Source of the DNA: Hymenopus coronatus
Lineage: Eukaryota; Arthropoda; Insecta; Mantodea; Hymenopodidae
Direction: 5' to 3'
NCBI GenBank assembly: GCA_030762935.1
Contig: CM060898.1
Coordinates: forward strand, 102,121,281-102,185,280
DNA length: 64,000 nucleotides
The notes below the pieces were generated by a model. That model was not told where the DNA came from. It saw nothing but the letters and a program-made list of their open reading frames with translations, and made no database searches. Made by a program: the position numbers and the translations under genes. How positions within the stretch are numbered: position 1 is the first letter of the stretch; the number at the start of each line of letters is the position of its first letter. Shown one piece after another: positions 31,813 to 44,309 of this stretch.

Positions 31813-31927
31813 TTGTTTTATTCAGGGTTTCTCAAAACATGTTTCCGGTGAAACCTAGGTATACGTATTATGTTTGAGTTGAATTCATTACTTCCTCTAC
31901 CTGTTAGGTAGATACGTGGTGCAAAAA
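31813..31927 (+). repeat. Family A fragment, forward, terminal ~110 bp
   Basis: TTTTATTCAGGGTTTCTC, TTTCCGGTGAAACC and a decayed palindrome end. Follows a reverse copy, as at 25151, 34883, 41042 and 55068. Confidence 0.6.
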
Positions 31928-32196
31928 GTAGAAAACAATAAAATGTCGTTAATGCGTTTTTGAAGTATAGCACTCACTTTTATTCCTGGTTATTGATACA
32001 ATGAGCTCTATACCCACATCGCTATAAGAATTTAATATGAATATAGCGTGGGTATTATTTTTGTTATTGTTTCATTTATATAACCACCTTTAACTTATAA
32101 GGTCATATCGGGGGCTTTGCATTAGCAACAACTCGTCGTCCGTACATTCTCTACGTTGGGTTTAAACAGTTTTATTTTCCTCGAACACACACACAC

Positions 32197-32441
32197 GGCC
32201 GCGCCGTGGCCGAGTGGTTATACCATTCGCCTCTCACCTAGACGGCCAGGGTACGATCCCAAGCGACCGCACGTGAGATTTGTGGTGGACAAAGCGGCGC
32301 TGGGGCGGGTTTTCTCCGGTACTCTGGTTTCCCCCGCCATCGCATTCCACCGGTGCTCCATCATTCATGTATCATCAGTGTCACCGCCTGCGGTGCCATA
32401 AGTAGTTAAAGTGGGCGTTAAACACTACCAAAAAAAAAAAA
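32197..32441 (+). mobile_element. SINE type 2 with A-tail
   Basis: tRNA-like head (A box GTGGCCGAGTGGTTATACC, B box GGTACGATCCC), the body TTTGTGGTGGACAAAGCGGC, GGGTTTTCTCCGGTACTC, TTTCCCCCGCC, ending in A13. Flanked by ACACACACAC on both sides (32186-32196, 32442-32453), a plausible target duplication. Confidence 0.85.
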
Positions 32442-32504
32442 ACACACACACACATTCATTTTCATATTCATACTCCTAGACTCTGTGGGGGATAGTGAAT
32501 AATT

Positions 32505-32598
32505 CTGGTTAAAAAAAATTTCCGCCTCTGCCGGGAATCGAACCGGGGATCCCCGAGTAACAAATCAGCTCGCTGACCACTCGACGTATTCTTTATGG
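32505..32598 (-). mobile_element. tRNA-derived SINE head
   Basis: On the minus strand: GTCGAGTGGTCAGCGAGCTG (A-box region), TTACTCGGGGATCCCCGGTTCGATTCCCGGC (T-arm and B box), then GGAAATTTTTTTT. The tail runs toward 32440, so this SINE and the preceding one face each other. Confidence 0.6.
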
Positions 32599-32599
32599 A

Positions 32600-33220
32600 A
32601 TATCGAACAAGCTTATTATCCTGCCATTCTTCTGAGTGATTATATGTTCGCTTAACGATGACTTCTCAGGCTAACAGCTAGTTAAATCTTGGTAACTGCC
32701 ACAGCTTTCGGCGACACCATTCTCTGGGAGTTATCCGAACCTGAGCTGGCTGATAGCATGACAAACCATCATTAAATATCGACGTTGAGATAGGTTCAGA
32801 TCTTAACAAAAAATTTAACGCATGAATGATTGCGCATGCTTCAACTCCTTATATTTCCCTGACACAGATAATGTAGTACGTATTCACTAATGCAAATGTC
32901 AGAGACGGAAAGTTGACATGCTTCTTTGGAAAAACCTTGAGATGCCATTTAAAGAGTGTCAGCGGAGAGAATACGAAATTAAGAAGTCGAACAACCAGTC
33001 ATTCCTACAGCGGTTGTTCTTGACATAAACAAGTCCAAAGTTGTTAAATGTGCTAAAAGATCACAAAGTGTGTGTACGCTTGATGGATTATTACGAGGGA
33101 AGAAATGTGTGCGCTACTCACGCCGCTGCGCGAGACAAGCTTATTTTTGGGGCAATAATAATAATTGTATCGGCCATTTCAGAAAGGGAATAGAATGTGT
33201 TACATTTTAAATAATGAATA
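32600..33220. other. Unassigned, apparently single-copy stretch
   Basis: Nearer to balanced base composition than the repeats; no open frame over 60 codons and no repeat block shared with the window. Confidence 0.4.
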
Positions 33221-33224
33221 AAAA

Positions 33225-34005
33225 CTTATGTGTTTCATTCACATGACATCCTCTACCTGTTCGGCAACATACTATTGTTACAAACGTTTATTTTTCTATC
33301 TTCTTCATGCTATTCGAGATAAAATTAGCAGAAATAGCCTTATTACTTAATACCTTGTAATTACAAGGGAAATAAAGGAATGCACCGGGCGAAAGTGATA
33401 AACAAGTCTTTTAAACATCCTACATCGTGCAATTGAAATTTTGTACTTTGCATAACTAGCATAAAAAAAAGAGTAAGGACTTCCACTTTTAGAAAAATAT
33501 AATTTTATTCATTTTAAAATCAACAATAAGAAATAAGTCGGACAATGTTAACTCAAAAAATATGCATATAACAAATTGTGTGTTTTGGGGAGGTCTACAC
33601 TTTTTCAGTAGCAAACCTGTTACGGTTTGTAAGTTCTTAAAAATTCGTCAAGAATAAAGAGAGTTTTACAGGCTATTTCTAGAAAATGCAATATTGATTA
33701 TATTTTCCATATAAATACCTTTGATACATCATTTTGATCAAAATCGTTAAGAGTATATTTTGAGAAAAACGTAAATTTCGAAAACTATTCCATGTAAAGG
33801 CTAATTTGGTATGGAGGGTTATTCTGAACGTCTTCGAGTCGTATCTTTGGAAGATACTGAACTTAAATATCAGGTTTGGTTTTAAACCGAATTTGTATAG
33901 CTGAGTCATTTACAGATACACGCGCTCGCACACATGCAAATACAAAGGGATCCTTTTCTAAAATGTTATAGTTTTTAAATAGTCCCCATTAACTTCCATG
34001 GTTTT
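33225..34005 (+). repeat. Family A, forward, first part of an interrupted copy
   Basis: TTATGTGTTTCATTCACATGAC through TGGAGGGTTATTCTG, CTTCGAGTCGTATCTTTGG, CACACATGCAAATAC, ending at CATGGTTTT, where a reverse copy is inserted. Confidence 0.75.
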
Positions 34006-34882
34006 ACTTTCTTTATACGCACTATGCACATAGTGTATAGAGAAGGTATTGCACTCCACCCAAAAATTCGATATGGAGATTTCACCGGAAATATATGTTT
34101 TAGGGTCCCCTTTATCTAATAAAAGCATTTTCGGAAAAAGGTCCGTGGGTGTGTGTGTGTCCGTGTGTCCGTGTGTCTGTGATCACGATAACTCAAAAAC
34201 GAAAAGTCTGTAAAATACCAAACTTGGTATTTAAGTTTTTTTTATCTTCCAGGGATGCGACACGAAGATTTTGAGAAAAATTCACGCACCCCCAACTACC
34301 TTTCACATGCAGCTTTTTTCGAAATTTTTGATTTTCTCAAAAATGGATCTAACGATTTTGATTAAAATTTCATATATTAAATATATTTACCTAACAAATA
34401 AAATGTATATCTTGAATTTTCTGGGAATAGCCTCTGAAGATACTTATTCTGGATGAATGTTACGGAATTTTGAATAACTGCTAAACCATAAGAGGTGGAC
34501 AAAAACTTATTGCACAAAAAATGTAGAGCACTTTAAAACACACAATTTATGTTATATACATTTTTTCGTGGAGCTTATCGTTTTTGAGTCATTCCTTGTT
34601 TTTTGTTTCTGCTATGAAAACTTATACTTTTCTCATATAAGAATGTGTCAACTGCTGTCCCTACAAACAGAGGAACTTCCGTGACATATCAACCAGCTTT
34701 TGACTATCACTTTAACCTATGGCACCCTCTTATTTTGCTTCTACTTACAAGGAACCTAGTAATAAGATTATTTCTGCTGTTTTTTTTTTTTCTGATTAAC
34801 ATGAAGTAAATACAGCATAAGCTTTTTAAGAGTAATTTGTTGCAGAGATATAGAGAAAGTCATGTGAATGATACACATCAGA
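34006..34882 (-). mobile_element. Family A, full-length reverse copy nested in a forward copy (877 bp)
   Basis: ACTTTCTTTATACGC to GATACACATCAGA. The interior is intact, including CCACCCAAAAATTCGATATGG and CCCCCAACTACC-like blocks. The host continues at 34883. Confidence 0.88.
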
Positions 34883-34972
34883 TTCTTTTATTTCCGGTGA
34901 AGTCTTAGTATCGAATTTTTGGGTTAAATACAAATCTTTCTCTAACTACTATGCATATTGTACACAGAAAGT
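34883..34972 (+). repeat. Family A, forward, remainder of the interrupted copy
   Basis: TTTCCGGTGAAGTCTTAGTATCGAATTTTTGGG to CACAGAAAGT. The T-run/TTCAGG part is lost. Confidence 0.7.
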
Positions 34973-34974
34973 AA

Positions 34975-36480
34975 TTAGATCTCATTGATGAGACCAAACT
35001 GAGTAAATTTCAAATGTAATGTCTGTTAAGAGAAAACGCTCAATTTTTTACCACATTGTTATGTGGAACAAATCCTGAAATTTTGACGCAAATTTATTAA
35101 GTAGTTTTTTAAAAGAAAATAGTTTTTTGTTCTTAAGTACTCTATAAAATGCTGCTTGCAGTTTTCAAAATTTTGTAACAAAACTACATATTTACATTCT
35201 ATGAATATCACTTTAAAATTATTGCATGAGTTTAAGATCAATTAAATCTTACTATAAAAACTTATGATAAATAATTTTTCATACCTTTTTCATTACTTTT
35301 GTAATTAATTACTTCTGTTAATATAAATACATAATTTGCTTAACTTACTTTAAAAATTAATTCGACAATTTTATTTATTATTATATTAAGCTTCTCTTGT
35401 AGAAAATCAATTGGTTGAAATGCGCATCGCAAGGAGCATTTTGTTTCGTTGGAAAATGCATTTAAAGAAACATGTTTTGTAGTGTTCGAGTTGTCATTAG
35501 TCACCATTAAAACCTTCATTTAGAAGGTCACACCACAAATGATTAATTTGCACGTGATTGAAAATAAATATTGGCATAACTAAGGTATATTAATGTGCTA
35601 AAATTCAAAAATAAAAATTTGCAGGAATTTTGGTCAATTTACACAGATTTGTCCACTTAAAGCAGACTATTTATTTGAGATGTTATCCATTCAAGAGGTG
35701 TTTCTTATTATTGGTTTAGGATAATAGATGCACCTATGGAATTTGGAAAATCTATAGTATGTAAGCTATCCTATTGAATTTTATATCAGTTATTATGCAC
35801 AATAACATTGGTTTTTCCCTCATGTATCAAAATTATAGTTTATATGGTTATTTAAATAATAACTTTTTACTGTCTAAACTCATTGTTCTAATAAAAATGA
35901 GCTACGTAATGTACTTTTAAAAAATATTCACATACAAACATACAGTTTTACAGAAAATGAGTTTACAAATAGTTATGTCAAATTATATGTTTAAATATTA
36001 GCCTTAATTGGTGGAGAAAATTATTACTTTTCGTAACTTCCAAAAATCATAACTGTCAAAAATCTCATAATTTATGTATACAAATTGGAACATTATTTCG
36101 AAAAACTAATCAGACCTCTTTCTTTAGCATGCTTTTGAGAGACCGGATAAAAAGTTTGAAACAAATTAGTGAAAAATTGCATCGTGTGGAACATTTTGGG
36201 TATGGAAAAAAAAGTTTGTGGTGAAAATAAGGATTACATTTGGGAGTGCCCTTTAATAAGCATGCGCCTAATTATTCATAGCTACAGTTAATTTATAGTT
36301 AAAGTGCGCTAAGTGGGAAAACTATGTATGTTCTTAAAGTTTAGGATTCATATTATTTTATTATCAAACAAAGTAATTTTTTTAATTTTCCACAGTTTTA
36401 GTCAAACTTCACATATGCGTCACCTTATTTGTCAGGATTTATACATTTTCAAATGGGAAAGTTTTATTTTGTATACTGGT
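34975..36480. other. AT-rich gene desert without Family A
   Basis: About 1.5 kb with very high A+T and no blocks shared with the rest of the window. The 60-codon (35059-35241) and 77-codon (36313-36546) frames lack recognisable motifs. Confidence 0.45.
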
Positions 36481-36484
36481 TATG

Positions 36485-36860
36485 TAAAGGGAACAGAATT
36501 TCATAGCGACCTGCACTTAAAAGGTCATACTGTCGCTTTAGCGTAGTATTTCCTTATTCTCTCTGTACTTACAAGGAAGCAAATAATAAGACCATTTATA
36601 CCTCGATTAGCATGAAGTATATAGAACAATAAGTTTTGTATTTGTAATTTGTTTGCAGCGGTTGGTATGAGTGTATGTTCTTTTCCCTGTTGGCTTTCCT
36701 GTCGTTGGCGGGAAAGTTGCCGCGCACCGTCTACTTCAACAATAGGTTTATTTCAGTTTATTTTGCAGTTCGTTGTGGTAATACCTTGGCTAGCTGTATG
36801 AAGATAATTAATTATTCTTCCGTTGTATGTTGTAGAATAGTTAGAGAAAGTCATGTGAAT
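36485..36860 (-). repeat. Family A fragment, reverse, split by a ~170-bp insert
   Basis: AAGGGAACAGAATTTCATAGCGAC, TCGCTTTAGCGTAG, CTCGATTAGCATGAAG reach TTTGTTTGCAG at 36658. The terminal GTTAGAGAAAGTCATGTGAATG appears at 36839-36860. The intervening segment is GC-richer and unrelated to Family A. Confidence 0.65.
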
Positions 36861-36869
36861 GTAGATGTT

Positions 36870-37274
36870 TTAAAATCTTATCCGCATCAGTAGCTGTAAG
36901 TTTGTGCCAAAGTGGAAGACAAAAGATACAGCTAAAGCAGTTGAAGTGCCTTTGATTCGAACGTCCTTTGCTGCAAGTTGGTATGAAGTGGCTTTGTGAG
37001 GAAGGTCGCTGGGTGGGGTCCGCCAGCTCTGAGAGAAGCCAACTTGAGGTGGCGGCAAAACCACACACGAAACACAACAACAACATCCTTTCCATGACAT
37101 GTAACACTGGTTGATGTTGTTGATGCTACGCTCAAAGATGAGGGAAGACGACATGCAATATTTATGTAACCACATTGTTAGCAAAATCGTCTTCCTCGCT
37201 TGCTGCAACATCTCCTGCTCTAAACAAACCTTAAACTCTGCAATCGCAGTTGCGGACTGGACCTTCAAGTGCAA
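36870..37274 (-). other. Unidentified 134-codon open frame
   Basis: One of the longest open frames not belonging to a known transposase. It starts at a Met and has no signal peptide, clear membrane segment or recognisable domain; it includes a CCCCVSC cluster. Overlapping frames of 67 and 88 codons in the same span suggest a locally stop-poor composition. It may be chance or a decayed exon. Confidence 0.15.
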
Positions 37275-37353
37275 CTATATATAACTTACACTTTAAATAA
37301 AATTTATTTACAAACTTCCTTACTCATTCTACATTAAATTATTCTTAAAAAAA

Positions 37354-38180
37354 TCTGATCTAAACTTTCTCTACATGTCTATAATAAATGATTGTTAAAA
37401 ATTAATGCTTCTATTTACTGCATGCTAATCGAGAAAAAATTAGGAGAAATAGTCTTATTACTTGCTTCCTCATAAGTGGAAGCGAAATAAGGGAGTACCA
37501 TAGGTTAAATTGATAGTCAAAAGCTGGTTGCTATGTGACTGAAGTTCCTTTGTTTGTATGGACACGAGTTGCCAAGTTGCTGTATGAGAAAAATATGTTT
37601 TTCAAAGCTGAAACCAAAAATATATCAAAACGGGCATCTCCACGAAAATAATCTATATAACATAAATTGTGTGTTTTGGCGTGCTCTACATTTTTTGTGT
37701 GGTAAGTTTTTGTCCATCTCTTACGGTTAAGTAGTTATGCAAAATTTAGTAAAATTCATCCTGAATAAAGTAGTCTTTAGAACCTATTCCCAGAAAATTC
37801 TAGATATAAATTTTATTTGCCAGGTAAATATCTTTAATATGTGATATTTTAATCAAAATCGTTGGAGCCATTTTTGAGAAAATCAAAATTTTCCAAAAAA
37901 GTTCCATGCAAAAGGTAGTTTGGGGTGTCGCATCCCTGGAAGATACTAAACTTAAATACCGAGTTTCGTATTTTACCGACATTTCGTTTTTGAGTTTTCG
38001 TGTTCACAAATACACGGACACACACACACACACACACACACGGACCTTTTTGTGAAAATGCTTTTTTTGGATACAGGGGACCCTAAATCATTTATTTCCA
38101 GTGAAATCTCGGTATCGAATTTTTGGGTGGAGTGCAATACCTTCTCTATACACTATGTACATAGTTCGTATAGAGAAAGT
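37354..38180 (+). mobile_element. Family A, full-length forward copy, first of a tandem array (827 bp)
   Basis: TCTGATCTAAACTTTCTCTAC (hairpin partly lost) to GTATAGAGAAAGT, then A7 and the next copy in the same orientation. It carries a (CA)n expansion at 38018-38040. Confidence 0.88.
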
Positions 38181-38187
38181 AAAAAAA

Positions 38188-39046
38188 CTGATGCGTTCCA
38201 TTCACATAACTTTCTCTTTAGATCTATAGTAAATTATTGTTAAAAACCATATTCATCTATTTAATTAAAATCTACTAAACGAGAAAAAAATTAGCAGAAA
38301 TAGTCTTATTACTTGTTTCCTTGTAGGTCAAAGCGAAACAAGGAATTATTTTAGGTTAAAGTGATAGTCAAAAGCTGGTTGCTATGGGACTGAAGTTTTT
38401 TGTATATATGGACAGGAGTTGACAAATTCCCGAATGAGAAAAGTAAAAGTATTTTAAAGCTGAAACCAATAACAAGGAATATCTAAAAAACGATCCACTC
38501 CATGAAAAAAAAAGTATATAACATAAATTGTGTATTTAACTGAGCTCTACATTTTATGATAAGTTAGCTTTTGTCTATTTCTTACGGTTTACCAGTTGTG
38601 CAAAATCCCGAGAAATTCATCCAGAATTAAGTAGTCTTCTGAGGCTATCCCCAGAAAATTCAAGATATGCATTTTATTTTTCAGGTAAATATCTTTAATA
38701 TAAAATATTTTAATCAAAATCGTTAGCCATTTTTAAGAAAATCAAAATTTTCGAAAAAATGCCATATAAATGGTAGTTATTGTGGGGGATTTTCTTGAAA
38801 ATCTTCGTGTCGCATCCTTGAAAGATACCAAACTTAAATACCAAGTTTGGTATTTAACGGTCTTTTCGTTTTTGAGCTATGCTGTCTACAGACACTCGCA
38901 CACATGGACCTTCTTCTAAAGATACTATAATTTTGGATTCAGGAGGACCCAAAATATATATTTCCGCTAAAATCTCGGTATCGAATTTTTTAGTGTATTA
39001 CAATACTTTCTCTATGCACTATGTACATAGTACGTGTAGAGAAAGT
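38188..39046 (+). mobile_element. Family A, full-length forward copy, second of a tandem array (859 bp)
   Basis: CTGATGCGTTCCATTCACATAAC to CGTGTAGAGAAAGT. Separated from the previous and next copies only by A7 and A5. Confidence 0.9.
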
Positions 39047-39051
39047 AAAAA

Positions 39052-39378
39052 GTTGATGTGTTCCATTCACATAAGTTTCTCTAGCTCTTCCATGTACAAA
39101 CTATTCTTACAAAAGATTATTCTTTTATCTATGTCAGCCTAATTGAGAAAAACATTAGCAGACATTTGGTCTTATTACTTGTTTCCTGATAAGTAGGAGA
39201 GAAATAAGGGAATACGTTAGGCTAAAGCGATAGTCAAATTTTTAAAAGCTAGTCGATATGTGAAAGAATTTGAGTTTGGTTCGCTTTGCATGGCCCTTTT
39301 TGAGAGTTAGGTTGTTTAAAATTGAAACCATAACAGGGAATATCTCGAAAACGGTCAACTCTACAGATAATAGACAAC
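39052..39378 (+). repeat. Family A, forward, third of a tandem array, interrupted
   Basis: GTTGATGTGTTCCATTCACATAAG to CGAAAACGGTCAACTCTACAG, where an unrelated repeat begins. A diverged forward copy resumes near 39800. Confidence 0.8.
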
Positions 39379-39795
39379 TATTCTAACAGTTATTAACCAA
39401 CATAAGTATACTAACCTATGGAAATGTATGATAAGTCAAAATGATGATCTTCTTAAACAAAATTTGATTTAACAAATTAATGTCCCTAAATAAAGGAACA
39501 GGACTTTTTAACCAAAACAATAGCGATGAAACATAATTCAAAAAACCGTAAGGTGTTAAGAACAAATGCTACCAACTTCATCGCTACCGTAGTCAACGTT
39601 GGAAAGATAATTTACAATTTCAAACCCAAAATATTGATTACTTCCACTGCATTGAAGGAGTTATCTGTTCTTGCTTTCCGCGCTGTTGGTCAGTGCACAG
39701 TAAGTGATTCGCAAGAGCATCGAGCAAAGTTCCGTCTCTGCTTTACTCAGTGAGCAACCAGTTGATGAAGCCTGCAGTAGAATAAACAATAGGGC
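39379..39795. repeat. Unclassified repeat, copy 1
   Basis: The section 39610-39765 (GAAGGAGTTATCTGTTCTTGC, TTTCCGCGCTGTTGG, GAGCAAAGTTCC, GCTTTACTCA) recurs at 46060-46220. Both copies lie between Family A pieces. A 75-codon frame (39526-39753) is not preserved in copy 2. Confidence 0.6.
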
Positions 39796-39799
39796 GGTC

Positions 39800-40267
39800 T
39801 CTAAGTGATAACATTGAAATCCCGCTCTCTTTGCTGACCATCATGAAAATGTGAAAACTACTTCCTATTTGAGAAATTTAAACCAATGACAAAACATATT
39901 TTGGTAATGGTTAATTCCGTTAAAAATATACTTAATATAAACTACCTGTTGAACGAGATGTATAATTTTATTTACTAACATTTCGGCTCTTACGATTTAC
40001 CAGTTATGCAAACGTCATCCATAATGAAGAGGACTTCAAAGGCTATTATTAGAACATTTAAGTTATGCCTTTATCTATTACAGAAATAGATGTAATATGT
40101 GACATTTTAATCCTTGACGTTCAGTCATTTTTGAGAAAATCCCATATAAAGGATAGTTGTATTTGGCGGTTGACGTAACTTAAATATCAAGTTTGATATT
40201 CATCCAACTTTTTGGTTTTGAGTTAAGCTGTTCATAGACACACACACGATGACCTCTTTCTATGTTT
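39800..40267 (+). repeat. Family A, forward, first part of an interrupted copy, diverged
   Basis: CTCTTTGCTGACCATCATG, AACAAAACATATTTTGGTAATGG-like block, CGTCATCCATAATGAAGAGG and CACACACACGATGACCTC up to TATGTTTT. A reverse copy is inserted there and the host resumes at 41042. Confidence 0.7.
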
Positions 40268-41041
40268 TAGTTTCTCTACATCTACTATGTAATTAGTGTA
40301 TAGAGAAAGTATTGTACTGCACCCAACCGAGATTTTACCGGAAATACATGTTTTGGGACCTCTTGAATCGAAAAAAAAAAAAATGCATTTCGAGAAAAAG
40401 TTAAGTATCTTCCAAGGATGCGACACGAAGATTTCCAAGAAAATCCCCCCACACCAAACATGAAAAAATTTTTTAAATGTTGATTATTTCAAAAATGGAT
40501 CTAAAGATTTTGATTCAAATATCGTATATTAAAGATATTTACATGAAAAATAAAGTGTATATCTTGAATTTTCTGGGAATAGCCTCTGAAGACATATTTT
40601 TCTGAATGAATTTTGCGGATTATTACATAACTGGTAAACCGTAAGCGATAGGCAAAAACTTACTGCACAAATAATGTAGTCTCTTTAAAACACACAATTT
40701 ATGTTATATACATTTTTTCTTCGAATTTGTCGTTTTTAAGATATTCCTTGTTATTGATTTCAGTTTTAAAATACTTAGCACTTTTCTCATACGGGAAGTT
40801 GTCAACACCTGACCACGCAAAGAATCGGATTTGTATACCACAGCAACTACATTTAAAGCATTTGATGTCAATTTAGCCAAATGTGTCCCCTTATTTCCCT
40901 TCTACCTATAAGGAACTAAATAGTAAAACTATTTCTGCTAATGATTATCTCGATTAGCATGAATCAGATAGAAGAATAAGCTTATCAACAATAACTTGGT
41001 ACAGAGAGGTAGAAAAAGTCATCCGAATGAGGCATATCAGA
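40268..41041 (-). mobile_element. Family A, full-length reverse copy nested in a forward copy
   Basis: TAGTTTCTCTACATCTACTATG hairpin end to GAATGAGGCATATCAGA. Contains an internal A-run at 40370-40383 and a deletion of the CACACA region. Confidence 0.82.
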
Positions 41042-41137
41042 TTTGCCCCCCCCCTAATATTGACTTTTATCTATTCAGGAAGTCTCGAAACGATGAAATC
41101 TTGGTATCGAATTTTTGGGTGGTAGAGTAGAGAAACT
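41042..41137 (+). repeat. Family A, forward, remainder of the interrupted copy
   Basis: TTATCTATTCAGGAAGTCTCG, GATGAAATCTTGGTATCGAATTTTTGGG to GTAGAGAAACT. A C9 run sits at 41046-41054. Confidence 0.65.
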
Positions 41138-41139
41138 AA

Positions 41140-42310
41140 TAAACGATATTTTATATATTGTATCATATAAAATTGTTAATGTCCCCATTTACTGAAAAAT
41201 TCACAGTTGCTTTGCACTCTTTTTAGCTACTAAGAGACGAAATCATGAGTTACACCTTCATCGTATTTTACATCTCTGGTACATGTTATCTATCTTAATT
41301 TTCAGTATTAAGCCAGATATTAAATACGAAACTTTTCTGTCAACGAATAATTAAAGCGTAAAGAAACGTAAAAAGGTATTCTCATTTGACCCAAAACACT
41401 ACGGCATGTTTAAAAAAACTACAGCGTTTCTGAGCTACTAATTTCCTTGTTCTCTGGCCTTGAAATACATACATTCCATTATATCGAAACGTTTCATGAA
41501 ATAAAGATTACTCATGGCAGATACCATTTATCAAGGATTTTAATTGCATAAGAATTTTTACTCATTAGAATTTCACGGAAATGTTGTTCTCGTTTTAAAT
41601 CAATAGCTAATCATTTTGTTGTTTTGAAACAGTCATTATTATGGATTCCAGTACGTATTTATCTCAGGGTATAATTACTGTTCCCCTTCGCGATATCCTG
41701 TACTTAAAACCAGAATAATTAACTATTTCGTTAGTAAAATGCTGTATTGTATTTGAAAATAAGTGGAAGTAGGTCTGAAATGCATATAAATTTTACTTAT
41801 ATTCATTTAACTACCAACAAGAACAGCTTAAACCAGACAAATGATATATGATTGTCTATCAAATAATAATAATAATAATGTTTATAAATTGGAATGTTGA
41901 CAGTTATTATTAATATGACAATCGGATGACGTGATCTTAAACTGACATACAATAAGTAATATATAGCATTAGAATATAGACTATAAAAATGCTAAAAGTA
42001 ATTATTATATAAATGATTTCGAAGAAGGAATAAAATTAGCTTGAATTAATTATACTTCAATCTCTTAAATTTCTTTCACTTTACAATTCTTTAGAACATA
42101 GCTACACTAGCAAATTTAGGTTTACAACATCGTTTAGCTCTGATTAGAGATAGAATTTTTTTAGTTTGTCCTTCGCCAGTCTAAAAGCTTTTCAACTGTT
42201 AAAAAAATGTAAAGGAATGGTGCTCTGAGCTGTAACCATAAGACTGTTTACGTCTATGTTTTTAGATCGCATTTTGGCTTCAAGTATAGTATTGTGGGTC
42301 TAAATATGCT
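41140..42310. other. AT-rich unassigned stretch
   Basis: About 1.2 kb with no recognised feature except a short (AAT)n run near 41864-41880. Confidence 0.4.
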
Positions 42311-42314
42311 TTTT

Positions 42315-43129
42315 ACTTTCTCTATATGTACACCAAAAAAATTCAATACCGAAATTTCACCGGAAATATATGTTTTAGGGCCCCCTGTATCCAAAAAAAG
42401 TATTTTCAGAAAAAGGTCCCGTGTGTGTCAGTGTGTCCGTGTGTCTGTGAACACGATAACTCAAAAACGGTAAAATACCACTTGGTATTTAAGTTTAGAA
42501 TTTTCCAGGGATACCACACGAAGATTTTGAGAAAAATCCCCCCACCCCAAACTACCCTTTATATGGAACTTTTTTCGAAAATTTAGATTTTCTAAAAAAT
42601 GGCTGTAACGATTTTGATTAAAATATCGTATATTAAAGATATTTAACCGATAAATAAATAAAATAATAAAATGTATATTTTGAATTTTCTTGGAATAGCC
42701 TCTTTAGACTACTTTATTCCGAGTGAATTTTCCGGAATTTTGTATAACTGCTAAACCGTAAGAGATAGACAAAAACTTATCCCACAAAAAATGTAGAGCA
42801 CATTATAGCAAACAATTTATGTTGTATACAATTTTTTCTTGGAGTTGATCGTTTTTGAGATATTCCTTTTTTTTTTTTGTTTTCAGGGTCGAAAATCTTA
42901 ACTCTTCTCTTACAGGAATTTGTCAACTCATGTCCATACAAAGGAACTTCAGTCACATAGTTACCAGCTTTTGACTATCGCTTTAACCTATGTTACTCCC
43001 TTGTTTCCTTTCTACTTACAAGGAAGAAAGTAATTTGTCGATTAGCATGAAATAAATAGAAGCATAAGCTTTTTAAGAATAATTTGTTGCAGGGATATAG
43101 AGAAAGTCATGTGAATGGTACACATCAGA
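42315..43129 (-). mobile_element. Family A, nearly full-length reverse copy (815 bp)
   Basis: ACTTTCTCTATATG directly followed by CACCAAAAAAATTC, so the hairpin end has lost ~35 bp. Ends GGTACACATCAGA. TTTTT lies on both sides (42310-42314, 43130-43134). Confidence 0.88.
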
Positions 43130-43134
43130 TTTTT

Positions 43135-43598
43135 CTCTTTGTATTATATTATTACATATAGAGTCGTAGCTAAACAAATGTAATTAATTTGATTTTTAGT
43201 AAAAAAGCAATGCATGTAAACATAAATTTATCTCATTTTGTCCGCTTACTAATGGTTTTGTTACATAAATGAAGTACAGATTTCAGGGTCCATCTCAGCT
43301 GTGTTTACATATCACCCCACCTATAGTCGGGCAGGGAAAAGCGAAGGCCAACCTGGTGACCTGTTACGTAAACAATCGAACGTCTGAGATAGGGAATAAC
43401 AGCCATCCCAAAACATCGTGAAATTTTCCTCATGAACATTACTTTAGAAAGTAGCAAAAATAAAAAAACAACTGCAAATACTGGATCATCATATCAGCCT
43501 CAAACGCGCATAAAAATATTTTCACTTACTCACCTTCCACCCTATAAATTTATTTATAATGTATATTAATATTTATATTATTTCTCTTTGAAATTTTT
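43135..43598. other. Unassigned sequence
   Basis: No repeat block or coding frame recognised. Confidence 0.4.
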
Positions 43599-44305
43599 AC
43601 TTTCTCTATACGTACTATGTACATATAGAGAAGTTATTGTATTGCACCCAAAAATTCGATACCGAGATTTCATCGGAAATATATGTTTTGAGACCCCCTG
43701 AATAAAAAAAAAAAGCATTTTTAGAAAAATGTCCGTGTGTGTCTGTCTGTCTGTCTATCTGTGTGTCTGTGGTCAGCATAGCTCAAAAATGAAAGGCGTT
43801 AAAAACCAAACTTGGTATTTAAGTTTGGTATCTTCCAAGGATGCGACACGAAGATTTACAAGAAAGTCTCCCCACTCCAAACTACCCTTTACATGGAAAA
43901 AATTTCGAAAATTTTGGTTTTCTTAAAAATGGCTCTAACGATTTTGATTAAAATCTCGTATATTTAAGATATTTACTTTCCAAATAAAATGTATATCTTG
44001 AATTTGCTGGGAATAGCCTCTGAAGATTACTTTATTCTGGATGGATTTTACGGATTTTTGCATAACTGCTAAACCATAAGAGAAGGACAAAAACTTAACA
44101 CACAGAAACTGTAGAGCATATTAAAGCACACAATTTATTTTATATACATTTTCTTCGTGGATTTGATGGTTTTTAAGATATTCCTTGGTTTGAGTTTCAC
44201 CTTTGAAAAACATATATTTCTCATACAGGAATTTTTGTCAACTCCTGTCTATACAAACAAAGGAACTTCAGTCACATAGCAACCAGTTTTTGACTATCAC
44301 TTTTT
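43599..44305 (-). repeat. Family A, reverse, truncated
   Basis: ACTTTCTCTATACGTACTATG in a T-run, all interior blocks to CAACCAGTTTTTGACTATCAC, then stops. Contains a short (GTCT)n run at 43740-43760. Confidence 0.82.
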
Positions 44306-44309
44306 GTAA

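Noticed and set aside
36870..37274. 134-codon minus-strand open frame as a real gene
   Set aside because: No recognisable domain, and overlapping frames of similar length in the same span; listed only as a low-confidence open frame.
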